Source: Brugia malayi
Taxonomy: Eukaryota; Nematoda; Chromadorea; Rhabditida; Onchocercidae
Direction of reading: 5' to 3'
NCBI RefSeq assembly: GCF_000002995.4
Contig: NW_025062475.1
Span: forward strand, 8,870,187-8,934,186
Length of the DNA stretch: 64,000 nucleotides
Both the position numbers and the translations under genes were made by a program. Shown here piece by piece: positions 53,264-64,000 of this stretch. Within the stretch, counting starts at the first letter, position 1, and every line of letters starts with the position of its first letter. The notes beneath the pieces are model-generated. The model saw only the letters and a program-made list of their open reading frames with translations, was not told the DNA's origin and did not search any database.

Positions 53264-56200
53264 ACAAATTTTGGGAAGAAAAATTCATTCTCTCCGTGAC
53301 ACTTCTTCAAATATTTAAATTTTGGTGTGACTTCTATTCCACTTGCAGGAAGTTAGCAACAGTTTCCTGAAGAGAACATATAAGTGGCAAGGTGTGATAC
53401 AGTCTATTGTTCGTGAAGCGCATATGGTTGTCACCCATTCAAATCGGTTGTTATTACTCATTTTCTACTAACTAAATAACATGAGAGGTTTAGGAATGCT
53501 AATTTTTCATAAAACAAATAGTAAAAGTACTGCATGAAAACTTCTTATCGTTTAGCCATTATCCGGAGTGGTATTCTGTACCCGTCATTCGGAATGTTAA
53601 ATCTACTGCTTTTCTTTTTTGATGCAAAGTCTGTTTTTGTGATGATTTGATAAAATTTCTTGCAGTCGTTTTGGCGAAAGTTTCGTTGAGTTTTTGTACG
53701 AATATGATGATTTTTTCCGATTAATAACAATAACAATTATTTATAATGCTATGCGTTTGCAACCACAAAAATATCAATATGATTCTCGACAAGGGCGCTT
53801 AACAAAACTCAATAATTTTGTCTTCTTATATGACTTGTGCACACGTAGAATAATGGGTGAAACGGTAATTTATTCAGATTTGCGCTCTTTCAAAGTTATA
53901 ATGTGGGTATTTATGCAAAATATCGATCTTTGCGCAAAATGAATATTGGAATATGAATATATTAAAGAATTTTTTGGAGTTAAAGGGACTTCCTTGATCA
54001 GAAAATACTTCCAGTTAGTGATGGAAATTTCCTGTAATAGTGCGAATGAGGAAATCATGCGAACGTTGATAATTAACGAGCTGAAAGTTGTGGAGATGAG
54101 GGTGACAAGACATTCTCTTGGTTGGGTTGAAGCCGTTGACTGGACCATTATTGGGGAGAAGCGGCCAACCGAAAAACGAACATTCAACACGGATGGACAG
54201 GTAGTGATTGCATAATTTTAGTTATTTTTTTATCATATGGAACTTTTGTGTCCTTTCGAATTTTTAATGGTTTTTAATTTTTCAAATATTATAAATAAAA
54301 TTTAATCACATCAATGCTGCAGTTGGTACAGTATACAATTGGTGAAGCAGATGATCTTCGATGGACACTTCATTACGATTTAGATGGACGTCTAAAAGCT
54401 ATTAATGATGCAAAAATATTATTTTCCAATGGAAAGTTGAAAAATGTAGATCAGGTCTGTTATTTATGAATTAATGAAAGCTGAAGTTTTGCGTACTCTG
54501 TAGAGTCATAATAAATTCGAATAATCGTTGAAGGTAGACTATACGGTGAATGCGAATGGTTGGACGCGAAGTCGTGGTAAAGTGTATTTCGAATACGATG
54601 TGTATGGTCGAGTGCATCGTATCTATCAGCGAGGCTTGATGGATGTTGAATACGGTTATGACGATCGTTCACGTATAATTTGGAGAAGAGTGGGTGACGA
54701 GCAATTCCAGCGCTTCTTTTATGCAATACCTGATCGACCATATCTCTTGACACATTTCGTCTCGTAAGTTTCGGTGCTTCTGCATCATTTGCGAATCAAA
54801 AGAGATTGTTTCTGAAACTGAAGATTCATTTATTTAAAAATTCTCATTTAACACTTTTTCGGTGAAGATTTAAAAATTATTTTGGGAGAGGTTTACTGAT
54901 CTCGGGGAGATTGTTGGCTGTAGGATTTAATATGTGCGATAACACAGGAATATAATAATTCTCAACAAGAATAATAGTACAATAAATTTTACAGATAAGA
55001 ATTGAGGTCAAGTAGTAGAAATCCCTATTTGTGGTCGAACTGCTTCTTGGATGAATCTTCCTGGTTTTTGGTAAAAAACATACACTCTAATTGAACATGA
55101 GTGACCTCCTTATATAGCAAGCAGTATACATAAACAAAGTACACAATAAGAAGTTGACTTGCCGAAAGTGAAATCAGTCTAGCAAAGAGCGAGTTGTTGC
55201 CTGATTTAAAATCAAATCTAATTACTAGTTGACAAGCCGCAAAAGAGGTTATATGAGCAAAAGTTGACTCGTAGATTCAAAGATGATTTACAATTAGTGA
55301 CGACGTAACAATGAGGTCAACTAAATAAGGAGCTGATACCGTATAAACAACATATGAAATGTTTACAGCCTAAACCTATTTTGCGAAAGATTTGTGGAAC
55401 ATATTTCTTACCCTTATTTTCTACTCTTATATAATATTTTAGAGTTCCACGACATTATTATTCATCCTATAATTATATTCTACTTATTAAAGAAAAGATG
55501 ATTATGATCGTTTGATTCGCATAAAAAACTTTTTCTACAAATCAGTCAATTTCATCCCAAGATCAGAACAGAACCAATTATTAATTTACAGAACAAACGA
55601 AACACCATCAACTATTTTATATGATGACCGAGATGTCCCATTTGCTTTCTACCACGGTGATAAATATCATGCTTTGTTTGTGGATATTGATGGTTCTGTT
55701 CGTTTCATATTTGCATCGGATGGTACTATGGTGAAGGAAATTATTCGTAACCCTCTTGGTGCAACTATTGTGGATAGTAATGATAGTTTCTATTTCCCAC
55801 TTGGTTATCGTCATCAATTCGATGATCCGCTTACTGGCATTGTAATTCTGGGACCAGAAGCACGGCCATATGATACATTTGTGGGACGTTTCATGTCCAT
55901 TTCCATTTCCTATGTCACTTCACCAGTGGATATTTTTGCTCCTGAATATGAAAGTGATCCTTTTCGTGCAATACCAACTGAATCGAATTTGCTGCGACAT
56001 TTCCCAGTTGGTAACGATTGCTACCCGAATCCTATTTCTGATTTCCTGCTCTCCATAGCAAGCAATCTATTTCTGATGAATAACTATTATCAAATAGTTT
56101 TAGTTTAAATGATTGAAGATATGGTAGATTTGAACAATAAATTGAGCTTAGCAACTAAAAAATATAAGTACTGGGATTTTTATAATTGAATCGCTTTCGA

Positions 56201-57983
56201 TTAATTGAAAATTTCCAGATCTCGAAAAATGGATGGAAATGTGTGGATTTTCTCTTTCACAAGCGCTCCCTTCTACACCGAATCCCATCCAAAATGACGG
56301 TCTTAAGAAGTTGCTGCAACTACCTGATAGCCTATGTACAATTACCGCCACTCACGTTCTCTCTTCATCATTTTGCTCACTGATTCACAAGGTGAAGCAT
56401 TTCAAGCAGTTTCTTACTGCCACACCACCTGTACTCCTACCATTTTCTCATCCTCCACTTTTCGTCCTCTTCGATAAACCGTCATACAGCTCCAGCGACT
56501 CACTTGGTTTTCGCGGATTGACATTTATAAAGCGCCCATCAGATAAGGTATGTGTGTAATGCTTATAGCACACTTGACTAAATCATCACTAAAACATATT
56601 CATATCTTTAAAAGTGCAACTTCATTTAGGTTATATCTATCAGTGATTTGGATTATTTGGACTGTCAACTCTTAACATCTGTTGTGTCGTTATATGGGTG
56701 CATTGTTAGAGGAATTTGGTGTGGGCCATGTGATATTTAAACTATGATAAGGCTTTAAAATTGGCTTTTGCCACTATCAAAACATTTAGACAGATTTTGT
56801 ATAGGCACAGCAGTATTTTGATCTGCTTCATATTTCAATATTGATTAATTATGTGTATTTCTTCCTGTTCTATTTTGTTTTAGTGACCGTTCATCGAATA
56901 GATTTGTAAAACGGTTGAGAGAAAGTGCTGTGGATGTGATTGAAAGATTCTTGAAAATTCTTTTTGCGGATTTATTCCTTGTTAAACCTAGTGGCAGTAT
57001 ATTCTGCTGGTATTTCAGACTGAACGGTGTGGTTTGAAATATTAGTATATTAAGTTCATGCTGTAGTCTACCTAAAAAAGTCGTCTTGCTTTTTCTTCAT
57101 TCTCTTTATATGATTAAATGTATCTAATATCATTTGAATGTTGTTCGTAGTATTTATTGTGATTTCAAATTCCAGTTTGAGGTGATTGGGCACTCTTTGA
57201 AAGAAGACGAAAAGTTGAATGCTTTGAGGATACTGCTAGTTGGCAGCTCCTTCCTGAATATTATGAATATGCATTTATCTGGAGAGCTTGTGCAAGTAAG
57301 CTTTAAAAAACTTGTTTTTGACTCTTTCTCACTTTTAATAGAGAGCTGGCTTATCAATTCATTAACATATCGACTTTAGATCCATTTTACCACAAACTTA
57401 ACTTCCGATAAAATCCCACTGGAAGAACTGGCAAGATTTTTCAATATTTCAAACTTTAACCAACAGTTAACACTCTATGCTGGAAACACTCAACTCATAT
57501 TTCATTATAGCAATGATTCGGTATGTTTGAGAATTTCTATTTCATTAGTATAGCTAAAACCTTTTGCACCTTTAGACTAATTTTCTTTTTCTTTTTGTTA
57601 TTACCTTAAAAGCATTATTTTAGAAATCAGAAAAATTAATTCACTCCTTTCAAATAACATTTCAATTTCTCGAGATACGGACTTTTGAAATACGGTGGAG
57701 CTGGACAAAATTTATGCTTTTATAGCTTTTCCTATTTTAGGAAGCTGTTAGATCTGAATTAATTCGTGAACAGACTCTCGAAATTGGTAAAATAATTTGG
57801 AATGATGAAGTAGAACGTGCTCGTTACGGTACCATTACTCGACATTCATGGACCGAATCCGAATTGTCACAGTTGCACTCAAAAGGGCTCGTAAGTGGTT
57901 ATGAACCTAAGTTTCGTCCAGGTAAGTCGGTGCCTGTTCTTTGGAACACTTATTTATGGACATTTCAAAGGGTAGCTGCTTGA
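29917..57983 (+). CDS. ten-1: Teneurin (type II transmembrane adhesion protein), complete, ~44 exons
   Basis: Cell-surface adhesion and guidance protein; C. elegans TEN-1 acts in epidermis, gonad and neurons and in basement-membrane integrity. Exons: 29917-30085, 32480-32642, 32910-33004, 36780-36968, 37304-37368, 37583-37727, 39295-39343, 41103-41347, 41746-41947, 42288-42480, 42951 (or 42876)-43028, 43373-43526, 44241-44437, 44758-45013, 45152-45334, 45498-45644, 45764-45900, 45988-46055, 46322-46595, 47428-47610, 47733-47982, 48072-48215, 48339-48462, 48630-48755, 48954-49244, 49404-49506, 49700-49954, 50154-50336, 50562-50749, 50817-50980, 51091-51330, 51615-51871, 52393-52694, 52796-53162, 53349-53446, 53666-53864, 54015-54200, 54323-54454, 54534-54763, 55592-56010, 56219-56547, 57176-57295, 57380-57520, 57741-57983. 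Total 8283 nt, 2760 aa (C. elegans long form about 2684). The 5' end is least certain: exon 1 follows TTTTTCTCAG at 29898 and stays open upstream of the ATG, so it may be internal. Confidence 0.95.
32901..32916 (+). promoter_or_regulatory. Possible trans-splice acceptor and internal start in ten-1 exon 3
   Basis: GTTTTGCAG at 32901-32909 is followed after four bases by an in-frame ATG (32914), giving MSSGEAIPYL. It serves as a normal cis acceptor in the full-length model. It would also suit SL trans-splicing to give a shorter isoform lacking about 110 residues. C. elegans ten-1 is known to have two promoters. Inference. Confidence 0.4.
42118..42185. repeat. Long inverted repeat (hairpin) in ten-1 intron
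   Basis: Left arm 42118-42144 (aataattctatcct...tttttataa) and right arm 42159-42185 (ttataaaaat...aggatagaattatt) are reverse complements over about 27 bases with a small mismatch near the middle, around a 14-base loop. It lies wholly in the intron between 41947 and 42288. It could be a short MITE-like element or a structured RNA. No target-site duplication was obvious. Confidence 0.8.
42460..42471 (+). other. Candidate furin site RLKR in teneurin ectodomain
   Basis: Codons for Arg-Leu-Lys-Arg (about residues 499-502), followed by Phe-Thr-Pro, lie between the TM segment and the first EGF repeat. They fall where C. elegans TEN-1 has RSRR. R-X-K-R is the furin consensus, and some vertebrate teneurins are cleaved in this region. 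Confidence 0.65.
43373..45644 (+). other. Eight EGF-like repeats of teneurin (exons 12-16)
   Basis: EGF1 starts at CRYDCTGHGQC. EGF2 (SCPVLCSGNGIFSGGQC) has five cysteines, its third Cys position being Phe. EGF3 and EGF4 have six each (CEAPNCNGHGQC, CKDSQCSGHGVC). EGF5 (ACTNRGRVDSESGLCIC) again lacks a cysteine. EGF6 to EGF8 have six each. Odd-Cys EGF2 and EGF5 are the teneurin signature that forms intermolecular disulfides and a covalent dimer. Confidence 0.92.
45764..48462 (+). other. Teneurin calcium-binding, Ig-like/transthyretin and FN-plug region (exons 17-23)
   Basis: CSDGVDNDNDGLIDCEDSEC spans the 45644/45764 junction and matches the DDGLDNDSDGLIDC element after the EGFs. Exon 19 (46322-46595) holds VIRGRVLTEDGSPLTGV and GAFDLVVNGG, a carboxypeptidase-regulatory-like beta sandwich. 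Exons 20-23 carry EVYLVYDSS, NVAGNHFHTVF and VSVGYEYEGC, aligning to the FN-plug region before the beta-propeller. Exon 20 start (47428) follows a weak acceptor (ATTAAAG) but is the only one that keeps phase. Confidence 0.85.
48630..50749 (+). other. Teneurin NHL beta-propeller (exons 24-29)
   Basis: Five NHL-type blades are readable: DGSLYIGDYNLIRRL, YGNLYIADSRRIR, NNRLYILDTNVIYRI, DSTIYIVETNNKKINQI and NGMVYIADKGNFKIKKL. The last is split by the GC-AG intron at 50337. A cysteine-rich insertion (CDCDRTNCPC) matches the C. elegans CSCDVAACGC loop. Confidence 0.92.
50337..50561 (+). other. GC-AG intron in ten-1 (donor AAG|GCATAG)
   Basis: The exon ends IADK at 50336. The next exon, after TGTTTTAG at 50561, resumes GNFKIKKL, exactly matching the IADSGNSKIKKV continuity of C. 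elegans TEN-1. Reading through meets TAG immediately (GCA TAG), and no GT donor is available in phase. Confidence 0.9.
50562..56010 (+). other. Teneurin YD/Rhs barrel and Rhs core (exons 29-40)
   Basis: Repeated Tyr-Asp type units are readable: FTYDVDTRLGRL, FEYDEFGRAKAL, IEYDCDNRQDT, FEYDRLNRI, LHYDLDGRLKAI, FEYDVYGRVHRI and VEYGYDDRSRI. Exon 40 carries LYDDRDVPFAFYHGDKYHAL and the Rhs-core-like RPYDTFVGRFMS. This is the spiralling barrel shared with bacterial Rhs and Tc toxins. Confidence 0.92.
53227..53263. repeat. Compound (TA)n(GA)n microsatellite in ten-1 intron
   Basis: An uninterrupted AT run passes directly into an AG run, within the intron 53163-53348. Confidence 0.95.
56219..57983 (+). 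other. Teneurin C-terminal region, GHH-type (exons 41-44)
   Basis: These four exons look like a separate gene at first, but join ten-1 in phase: V|DLEKWMEMCGFSL continues exon 40 and aligns to FETWFSLAGL of C. elegans. The end (SWTESELSQLHSKGLVSGYE) matches WSDRETRELTSKGSVSGYD, the teneurin GHH/Tox-GHH-derived tail. I read through the GTAAGT at 57922 to a TGA at 57981-57983. That gives a tail with YLWTFQR, of the same length as the nematode HSWKFRK ending. Confidence 0.85.
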
Positions 57984-58619
57984 ATTCTACCTGTTCTTTT
58001 TCTTTTTCTTCATTTGGAACTTTTCTTTTTATTTGATACATTACATTAAAAGCCTTTTCTTAGAATTTTAACCCTTTATCTCTCTTCATTTGATGCATTA
58101 TAATTTGTTGATATTGTCTCGCTCGTAGCTTTGTGTCATTTTTCTGCCTATGCCACTTTTTGTTTCTTTATAAATAGGCCGTATAATCTTAACTCCCAAA
58201 ATAATGAAAAAGTTTTGCATAATTTTTACAAAAATGTTATAGTATTTAAAACTCCTAGGATTATTATTTTTTTCAATCTTTTTAGAAACATTTAGGCTTC
58301 TAGGTTAGTCATTCGTTTTTTTTTTTTTTTTTTTTTTGTTCATTATTCGTGTTTCTGACCACTGTATATTGCTTGCATTTAGTTTTAATTCTATATTAAA
58401 AGCCTACTTGCAGCTAGACTCTTAAAAAAAAATGGCTTGCTTTCTCTCCCTTTCTCTTTCCCATCAACTATCTTTGTTTTATGATGTTTTACAACTTGTC
58501 AAATTTTATCATTTGTTCCACTGCTTTAATTATTCGATTAATAGAACTGCCTTAATACTCTACTGTTTGCAAATGAATTTATTATTGTTTGATGGTTTTA
58601 CTGTTTATTGTGAGATGAA
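57984..58619. other. Spacer between convergent ten-1 and PTR genes
   Basis: AT-rich 3' UTR space with ATTAAA at about 58045 and a long T run at 58318-58337. No independent gene. A short terminal-exon alternative for ten-1 exists at 58286-58308 (see rejected items). Confidence 0.6.
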
Positions 58620-61600
58620 TTAGCATTTACTTTCAACAACATATTGATGTTGCCGAAAAAAAAAAAACAATTTGGGCCTGAAAATAAAACCTTTTAGAAA
58701 GTTATCACATTTAGCAAAAGATAAATTACTATAAAAGGGACATGAATTGGAATGAAATGAAATTTTATACCCATAAGTATTAATGGAGAGGAAAGCAGGT
58801 AATACCATAATACTGTGATACAAACCAATGCAGCAAACAAACAATACGCCATGAGTGAATGTCCTGACGATATAACCCTGAAATAACCTTATTGAAGTTA
58901 TTGCTAGGTTGCAAGCAATCTTCCTTCCTTGATTCTAGTATATGAAGTGAGACTGTAGTCCAACTACCTGCTCTTTTGTACATATTTCATTAACAAAAAA
59001 ACAAACAAAGAAATTTGCTGTTATCAAAAAATACAAAAGTAAACAGACTTTAACAGGCGATATACATATCACACCAATTATCGTAGAAAACGATGCTTGA
59101 ACAACTGGCCAGCAGACGATACTTAGAGTACCTCCTGAAGTTTAATTGACAAACATGGTTTACTGGTCTATTTGCATTCACGACAAAATTTTAAAAAGTT
59201 TTAAGACTTAAGAAGATTAATTACCAATTGGATCTTTTGAATGGCGTTTGAAATGATAGAAATGTGCAAGTATATGGGAAGAATAATCGACGGAATAACC
59301 TATACTTAAAAGTATAACAATGGTGGATATTATGTCCAAATGAGTTCCACAAACATTCAGCAATGCCAATACACCGAAATTGATGCTAAATGTAGCCCAG
59401 GTTATGAGGATACAATTCATCATTGATGGCGTTAACAGTAGGATAGTGCAGATTGAAGCCATCCCTGCAAGTATTACTCAATAGTTGTTGATAGCAGCTA
59501 ACTGAGGAATGATGGATGATGCATCGAAATTAAACAGCTTTCTGGGTACTGTCGTTAGTTTGTTCTTTATCGACGTTGTCAATCGATATTTTGAGGTAAA
59601 TACTTGCTCACTTCACGTTGCTTGTGGGGTCATGATCTGATTTGAGCAGTGGCGCCAAAATAATTCTTGTAGCACGAAGATAAATACTAAGTTCTTATAA
59701 AATGTCGAAATTAAAAAGAAGAAAACACTTAACATAGAACCTGCTAAAAGAGCATTGGTGAAGAGTAAGTGTGGTACTAAATCATCTTGCTCTGCCAAAT
59801 CATACATTACATGATAGGTAAGAAAACGTATTGAGTAATGCTTCTCGGCCATTTTCACTTTGTCCATTATCAAATGCATTGCCTTTCTCCTCAAAGATTC
59901 AATTCTAATTTCATCCAATTCTTTTCAAAATATTAATCAATTACGCTTTATCATGCATAAGTGAGGGTCTGTCTACCTGTTCAAACGAGTGATATTGAAA
60001 AGTGGCATGTGAAGTCTACTATATCTGATTAATAAGCCTTCAAAAACTATATCCCCAGCAAAATGTCTGAAATATTGATTGTGATTGTGAACAAAGTGCT
60101 ATATCAAAGGATTAAAAAAAGTTTTCAAATTCGAATTTTAAATTGGCTGTAAACGCTCTTAGCGAAGTTGCAACTTGTTTGGTTTGATTGATTAATAATT
60201 TCAATTTTAGGAAAAATAATTAATCACGATTAATGTAAAACAAGAAACTTTGGTTATCTCAATAGTCAAAAACCTGTATGCCGGATGTTGCAGAAAACGT
60301 GTCATGTTTCCGTGAAACGAAGTTGAATTGACGACAAATCGTTCAGTATTGTTTCTATTCCTAGAATTCTAGACTTTATGCTGCAGCCTTTTATATCTTT
60401 CCCATTAGTATTATTTAAGCCAATGAACGAAAAGATATCAGAAGATGGAAATATATGAAATAATAAATCCAGAAAATTACCCCAAAAAATCTAGAAATAC
60501 TGGAAGCCAGAAAGTTGGTTTCATTGTATAATTAGTATTTTCGAGAATCGCAATAGCACGAAATAGACGCCACTGCAAATGGCTATCAAAATAATCCAGT
60601 TCATCTGGCAAAACTATTTCCAGTGGTGTACTGTATTCGGAAAAGTACTCTTCATACATTCTCAAATATTTGTAAGTGCTGAAACCTTCTAGCCATCATT
60701 TTATGTTGCATCAAATTATCGCATTTTTCATAACTTACTTATTTCTGAATATCATATTATCTTCGCCGAAAATCTCGAATGTTATAGTGCAGATTTCAAA
60801 AAAGCTTACCCTGTATCAAAGGGTAAAAGTGAGGAAAGTTGCAGGCCGATATCGATTTTTCTGTTTAGAATGATGGTTGAACCAATTAGATAGATAATAT
60901 AGGTGAGGCAGATGAATGTGAGGAAGTACTTGTTTTTGAAAATTGTCGCATAGAACAATGGCAGTGACGATTGGGAACGTTCAGATTGTACTAGAAAGTG
61001 GATTAATCTTAACAAGTTAATTGGAAAAGTGATGTTTTGGAAATCAATTTCTTATTCATCCAGAACAATTTGTTTCAATAAACTTTTTAAATTTAAAGCA
61101 TACTGGATGATTGAGTTCCTCCACTCGATTCTGAATAGCTTTGTTGTGTTGAGAAACCAATTAAACTACTGCAAAGAGAATTTGGAGCTTTTGTTGCAAG
61201 TAGAGAGCCGAATAATGTGAGTTGAAATAAGAATACGACGAAAAGTGAAACAGCGCTATAAATACAAAATGTCCGAATGATTGGAATAGGCGAAAGTGAA
61301 CCAAGAGTGAAAACAAGTATATTGTCTATTGTTGTCAACAACATCGATACTATACTTTCTCTGCAATACTTTCCTATTAAATTCATAATCGTGTTATATT
61401 CAAACATCTCACCGAAAAACGGATAAAAGTGGCAAAGTTCATTTTTTTTTTAATTCAGGAATTTTGTTTTTTGTAGTCAGAAAAAATCTTCTAACTAAAA
61501 TATTACGTATCAAATCACTAGAAATTAGGAAACACAAATCCATATTTCAGGAACATCATAAGAATGGCTAGTTTAGTTGCTTATGATAATCTAATCCAGT

Positions 61601-63693
61601 CTGTTTCGAGACTTTTAATGAGAAAAGCAAACCGGAAGGTTATTCGTATCAGATCACAACGATCAATACCAGCATTGGTTGATGAAGAAATGGCATGTTC
61701 CCAAATGGAAAGCATCATGAACATATCGTCAATGCCGATTGCTACAGTAAGTAAAACAGGGATTGCTTAAATTTGAAAGAATTTCTTAGGATTCAACATT
61801 CAGAAATCATTTGTCAAGCCTCATTGATAGAGATTATAAGAGATTTTATTTAAGAAAAACTAGAAGTTTTTTTTAACATTAAAAAATGCTCACAAAGGAC
61901 GAGAAATGGTGTGACTAGTGCAACTTGCACCAGGTGTATACCAATGATATGGAGAAAACCAAAAGCTGTCACTAGTCCGCATGCTAAAAATTAAATTTAA
62001 TTTAATTTTTAGGCTTTGAAAGAGGAAATACTAAAGGAAATAAAAATTAAACTTTGTTGATGCGTATAAAATCAATGTCGAAATCACTTTCATCCTTTTC
62101 CAAAAAAAAAAGAAATAAAATTTTGTCTTTGGAAGAAAAGAATGACCTCTTTGCTTCTATTTTAAAAAATTTAACCTAAAAAAACTTTTGACACAAATTG
62201 CATTTTAGTTTATGCAAAAATATGCACGACACTGTTTGCAAATACAATGATTCATTTGCAAAATTTTTGCGAAAATGCACTTGATGACGACTTTTCAAGT
62301 TCTTTTCTCAATATCATTAATGAAATATTAAAGCATATTTTACTGAAATAATATTAAAGCCAACCAGCGGACAAGACGCCATAGAAAGAAATCAACATGA
62401 AACGAAAATTATAGCCATACTTGAATGAACTCAAACAACAGAAAGAAACCAAGCAAAATGCTAGGAGTGGGAGCAATCTGAAACTTATTTGTAATTTATT
62501 ATTAATTAAGTGATAATTTAAAAGAAATGCACAAATTTCATTTGAGCTACCTTCTAGTTCGTTCTACTATCAATTTCATATCCCGTTCATACTGGCTACT
62601 GCTCCACTTTGTTATTTTTATATTTGAAGGGTATTTCAAACTACGCTCCACATAACTGTCCCAGATATCATCGAATTTTGTGATATGATAAGGTGGTGGA
62701 AAATCGAAAATCATGCGAACACATCGAGCCGAAATAATGACGCCGGAATGTTTTGCGGTATGTACGCCACCATATGTGGTGCCCATGAAAATAGTCTGAG
62801 ATGTGCTGAAAATTCACTGTGAAATACAGCTTTATAAACTTTTGCTACTCTATTAACAATTTTCAAAAACTGTCTTTTATTGATTGGTTTATGATATGAG
62901 ATATTAATTTGGGAAGATTCCTATTTATTATTTAAGCAGTAAACAAACTTGTATATGGGAAGGTGCCAAATGGGATATTGAACAGGTTGTGATAGTGTTA
63001 GATATGTGTAGGACAACAAGAATAAATCAGGAAAACAATGTCGTTCATATTCTGGTACTTTCGAGCAAAGGTTGGAATAACTTATCATGCCGTCATTATG
63101 CTTCACCTTCAATTTTCCTCATCAGAAGATAACTGCATGGCTATCAATTTTTGCTATGAATAAAACAAGATATCCTCACACTTAACAGTTCCAATTTATT
63201 TCGGACATTTCGATAAAATTCAACAAATTGAGGTTCGTAAATTGAGCCAGACAATACTTCAAAATTGAGAATACGCAAATTTGGCGACAGAAATGTACGG
63301 TCATAATAATATATTCCATGCGGAAATATTTTCTCGATTCTGAAGATGAAATACATTTTTCAACTCTTTTTTCTCATTAGGGTGTGGTCAGAAATTACTT
63401 CACACATTTTTAGGGAATATAAATTTTAAACTCCGAAGTTCTAAGTTTTCATTTTCAAGATTTCAAAATTCAAAAATATACTTATGTTTGTTGCGTTCAC
63501 TTGCTGAGTTTTGAGGTACGAAAAGTTTGCTTGAACCGATTGCGCTTGGTTCCCGAAAAAGCTGACTGAATGAATCGAGAAAGGGGATGAAAAAAATGCA
63601 GAAGGAACAAATGGGAAGTATTGCAAAATGCAATGGACGTTGTGCGATAGAGTCGCCCAAAAATGCCCCGACTTCTCGAATATAACTTTCCAT
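58620..63693 (-). CDS. Patched-related (PTR) membrane protein, RND/sterol-sensing-domain family
   Basis: Multi-pass RND-family protein related to Patched. Nematode PTRs act in epidermis and moulting, probably moving lipid or sterol-like cargo. Exons in transcript order: 63693-63482, 63339-63182, 63117-62949, 62805-62551, 62477-62365, 61983-61894, 61741-61661, 61373-61104, 60990-60810, 60678-60481, 60066-59977, 59904-59729, 59464-59225, 59134-59055, 58877-58620. Total 2571 nt, 856 aa. The N-terminal TM is HFAILPICSFCIFFIPFL. The sterol-sensing half has LLPLLAFCLVSFCC, FYGVLSAACGLVTAFGF and PFLVLSIGIDDMFMML. The second RND half has ITWATFSINFGVLAL and IGYSVDYSSHILAHF, then YIVRTF and IGLYHSIMVLPAFLSI. 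The GIDDMF and GYSVDY aspartates of the proton relay are kept. The donor at 61661 and acceptor at 59904 are the least certain junctions. Which C. elegans ptr it matches cannot be said. Confidence 0.93.
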
Positions 63694-64000
63694 CGACGTT
63701 TTACTTAGACCCAGCAGGTGATCAATAAGAATATATCAGAATTTAAAGTCAACAAGTCTTTCCAATAAGATTTTAAAGGCTGAGGTGGAATTATTTGAAC
63801 CATAAATATCGGGACGTATATGACCCACTCAATACCTTCTGCTGCAGCGTATACCTAATTCGACAGATATTTAATGGCTTGTAGTATTCATTATTTGATT
63901 CGGAGCGAAAGAGGCAACAATTAGTATGTTCGTGTCTGGTGTTTTGATTGCTCAACAACAAAATTTAATATTTGTGCTGGGATAATAACTTTTTAAGATT
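63694..64000. other. Upstream flank of the PTR gene
   Basis: The frame closes upstream of the chosen ATG (in-frame TAA on the minus strand at about 63703), supporting 63693 as the start. A CTAAG just upstream could be a splice acceptor, but its pyrimidine tract is weak. Nothing else recognised to the window edge. Confidence 0.5.

Noticed and set aside
56233..57379. Apparent separate small gene(s) downstream of teneurin (open frames at 56233-56559 and 57134-57379)
   Set aside because: They join teneurin exon 40 in phase and align to the C-terminal part of C. elegans TEN-1, so they are its last exons.
58286..58308. Short terminal exon of ten-1 after TCAATCTTTTTAG, ending at a TAG
   Set aside because: In phase with the 57921 donor, but it gives a tail unlike other teneurins. 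Reading through to 57983 matches the family end better. Kept only as an isoform possibility.
58286..58877. Second reading of the last PTR exon in a different frame
   Set aside because: An initial misread of the AAACAAACA run suggested a frameshift. Base-by-base reading gives one continuous frame through YIVRTF and IGLYHSIMVLPAFLSI to the stop at 58620.

Overview
The window is nuclear DNA of a nematode, most likely a clade III (filarial-type) parasite. It is AT-rich. Genes are split by many introns of roughly 50 bp to 4 kb, and each of the five genes recognised matches a Caenorhabditis elegans family. No bacterial, Wolbachia, viral or transposon coding sequence was recognised. The species cannot be named from this stretch. 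All gene models below were built by hand from reading-frame continuity, splice sites and remembered family sequences. Exon phases close without a frameshift in every gene.

Layout. (1) 178-3109, + strand: 3' part of an ERp72/PDIA4-type protein disulfide isomerase, with its 5' exons outside the window. (2) 5780-6669, +: two-exon small heat-shock protein of the HSP-12 family. (3) 21692-7876, - strand: complete 26-exon dual oxidase (DUOX/BLI-3 type, 1542 aa in my model). It runs from signal peptide and haem-peroxidase ectodomain through a degenerate EF-hand region to a C-terminal NADPH oxidase. (4) 21.7-29.9 kb: gene-free divergent intergenic region with a CA microsatellite and small repeats. (5) 29917-57983, +: complete teneurin (ten-1) of about 44 exons and about 2760 aa. 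It has a cytoplasmic domain, one TM segment, a candidate furin site, eight EGF repeats, NHL, YD/Rhs and a C-terminal GHH-type region. (6) 63693-58620, -: complete 15-exon patched-related (PTR) membrane protein of 856 aa, convergent with ten-1.

The genes are not an operon; strands alternate and spacers are 0.6-8 kb. Several have roles tied to the secretory pathway and cuticle in C. elegans: disulfide folding in the ER, collagen tyrosine cross-linking by BLI-3, basement-membrane/epidermal adhesion by TEN-1, and moulting-linked PTR proteins. That is family knowledge, not proof of co-function here.

Points worth a second look: a CGLC active site in the last thioredoxin domain of the PDI; loss of calcium-ligand residues in the first DUOX EF-hand; three (possibly four) GC-AG introns, mostly with an AAG|GCAT donor; a long intronic hairpin in ten-1; an ideal GTAAGT donor inside the ten-1 terminal coding exon; and possible trans-splice acceptors immediately upstream of start codons. 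I did not find a clearly new multi-gene system.
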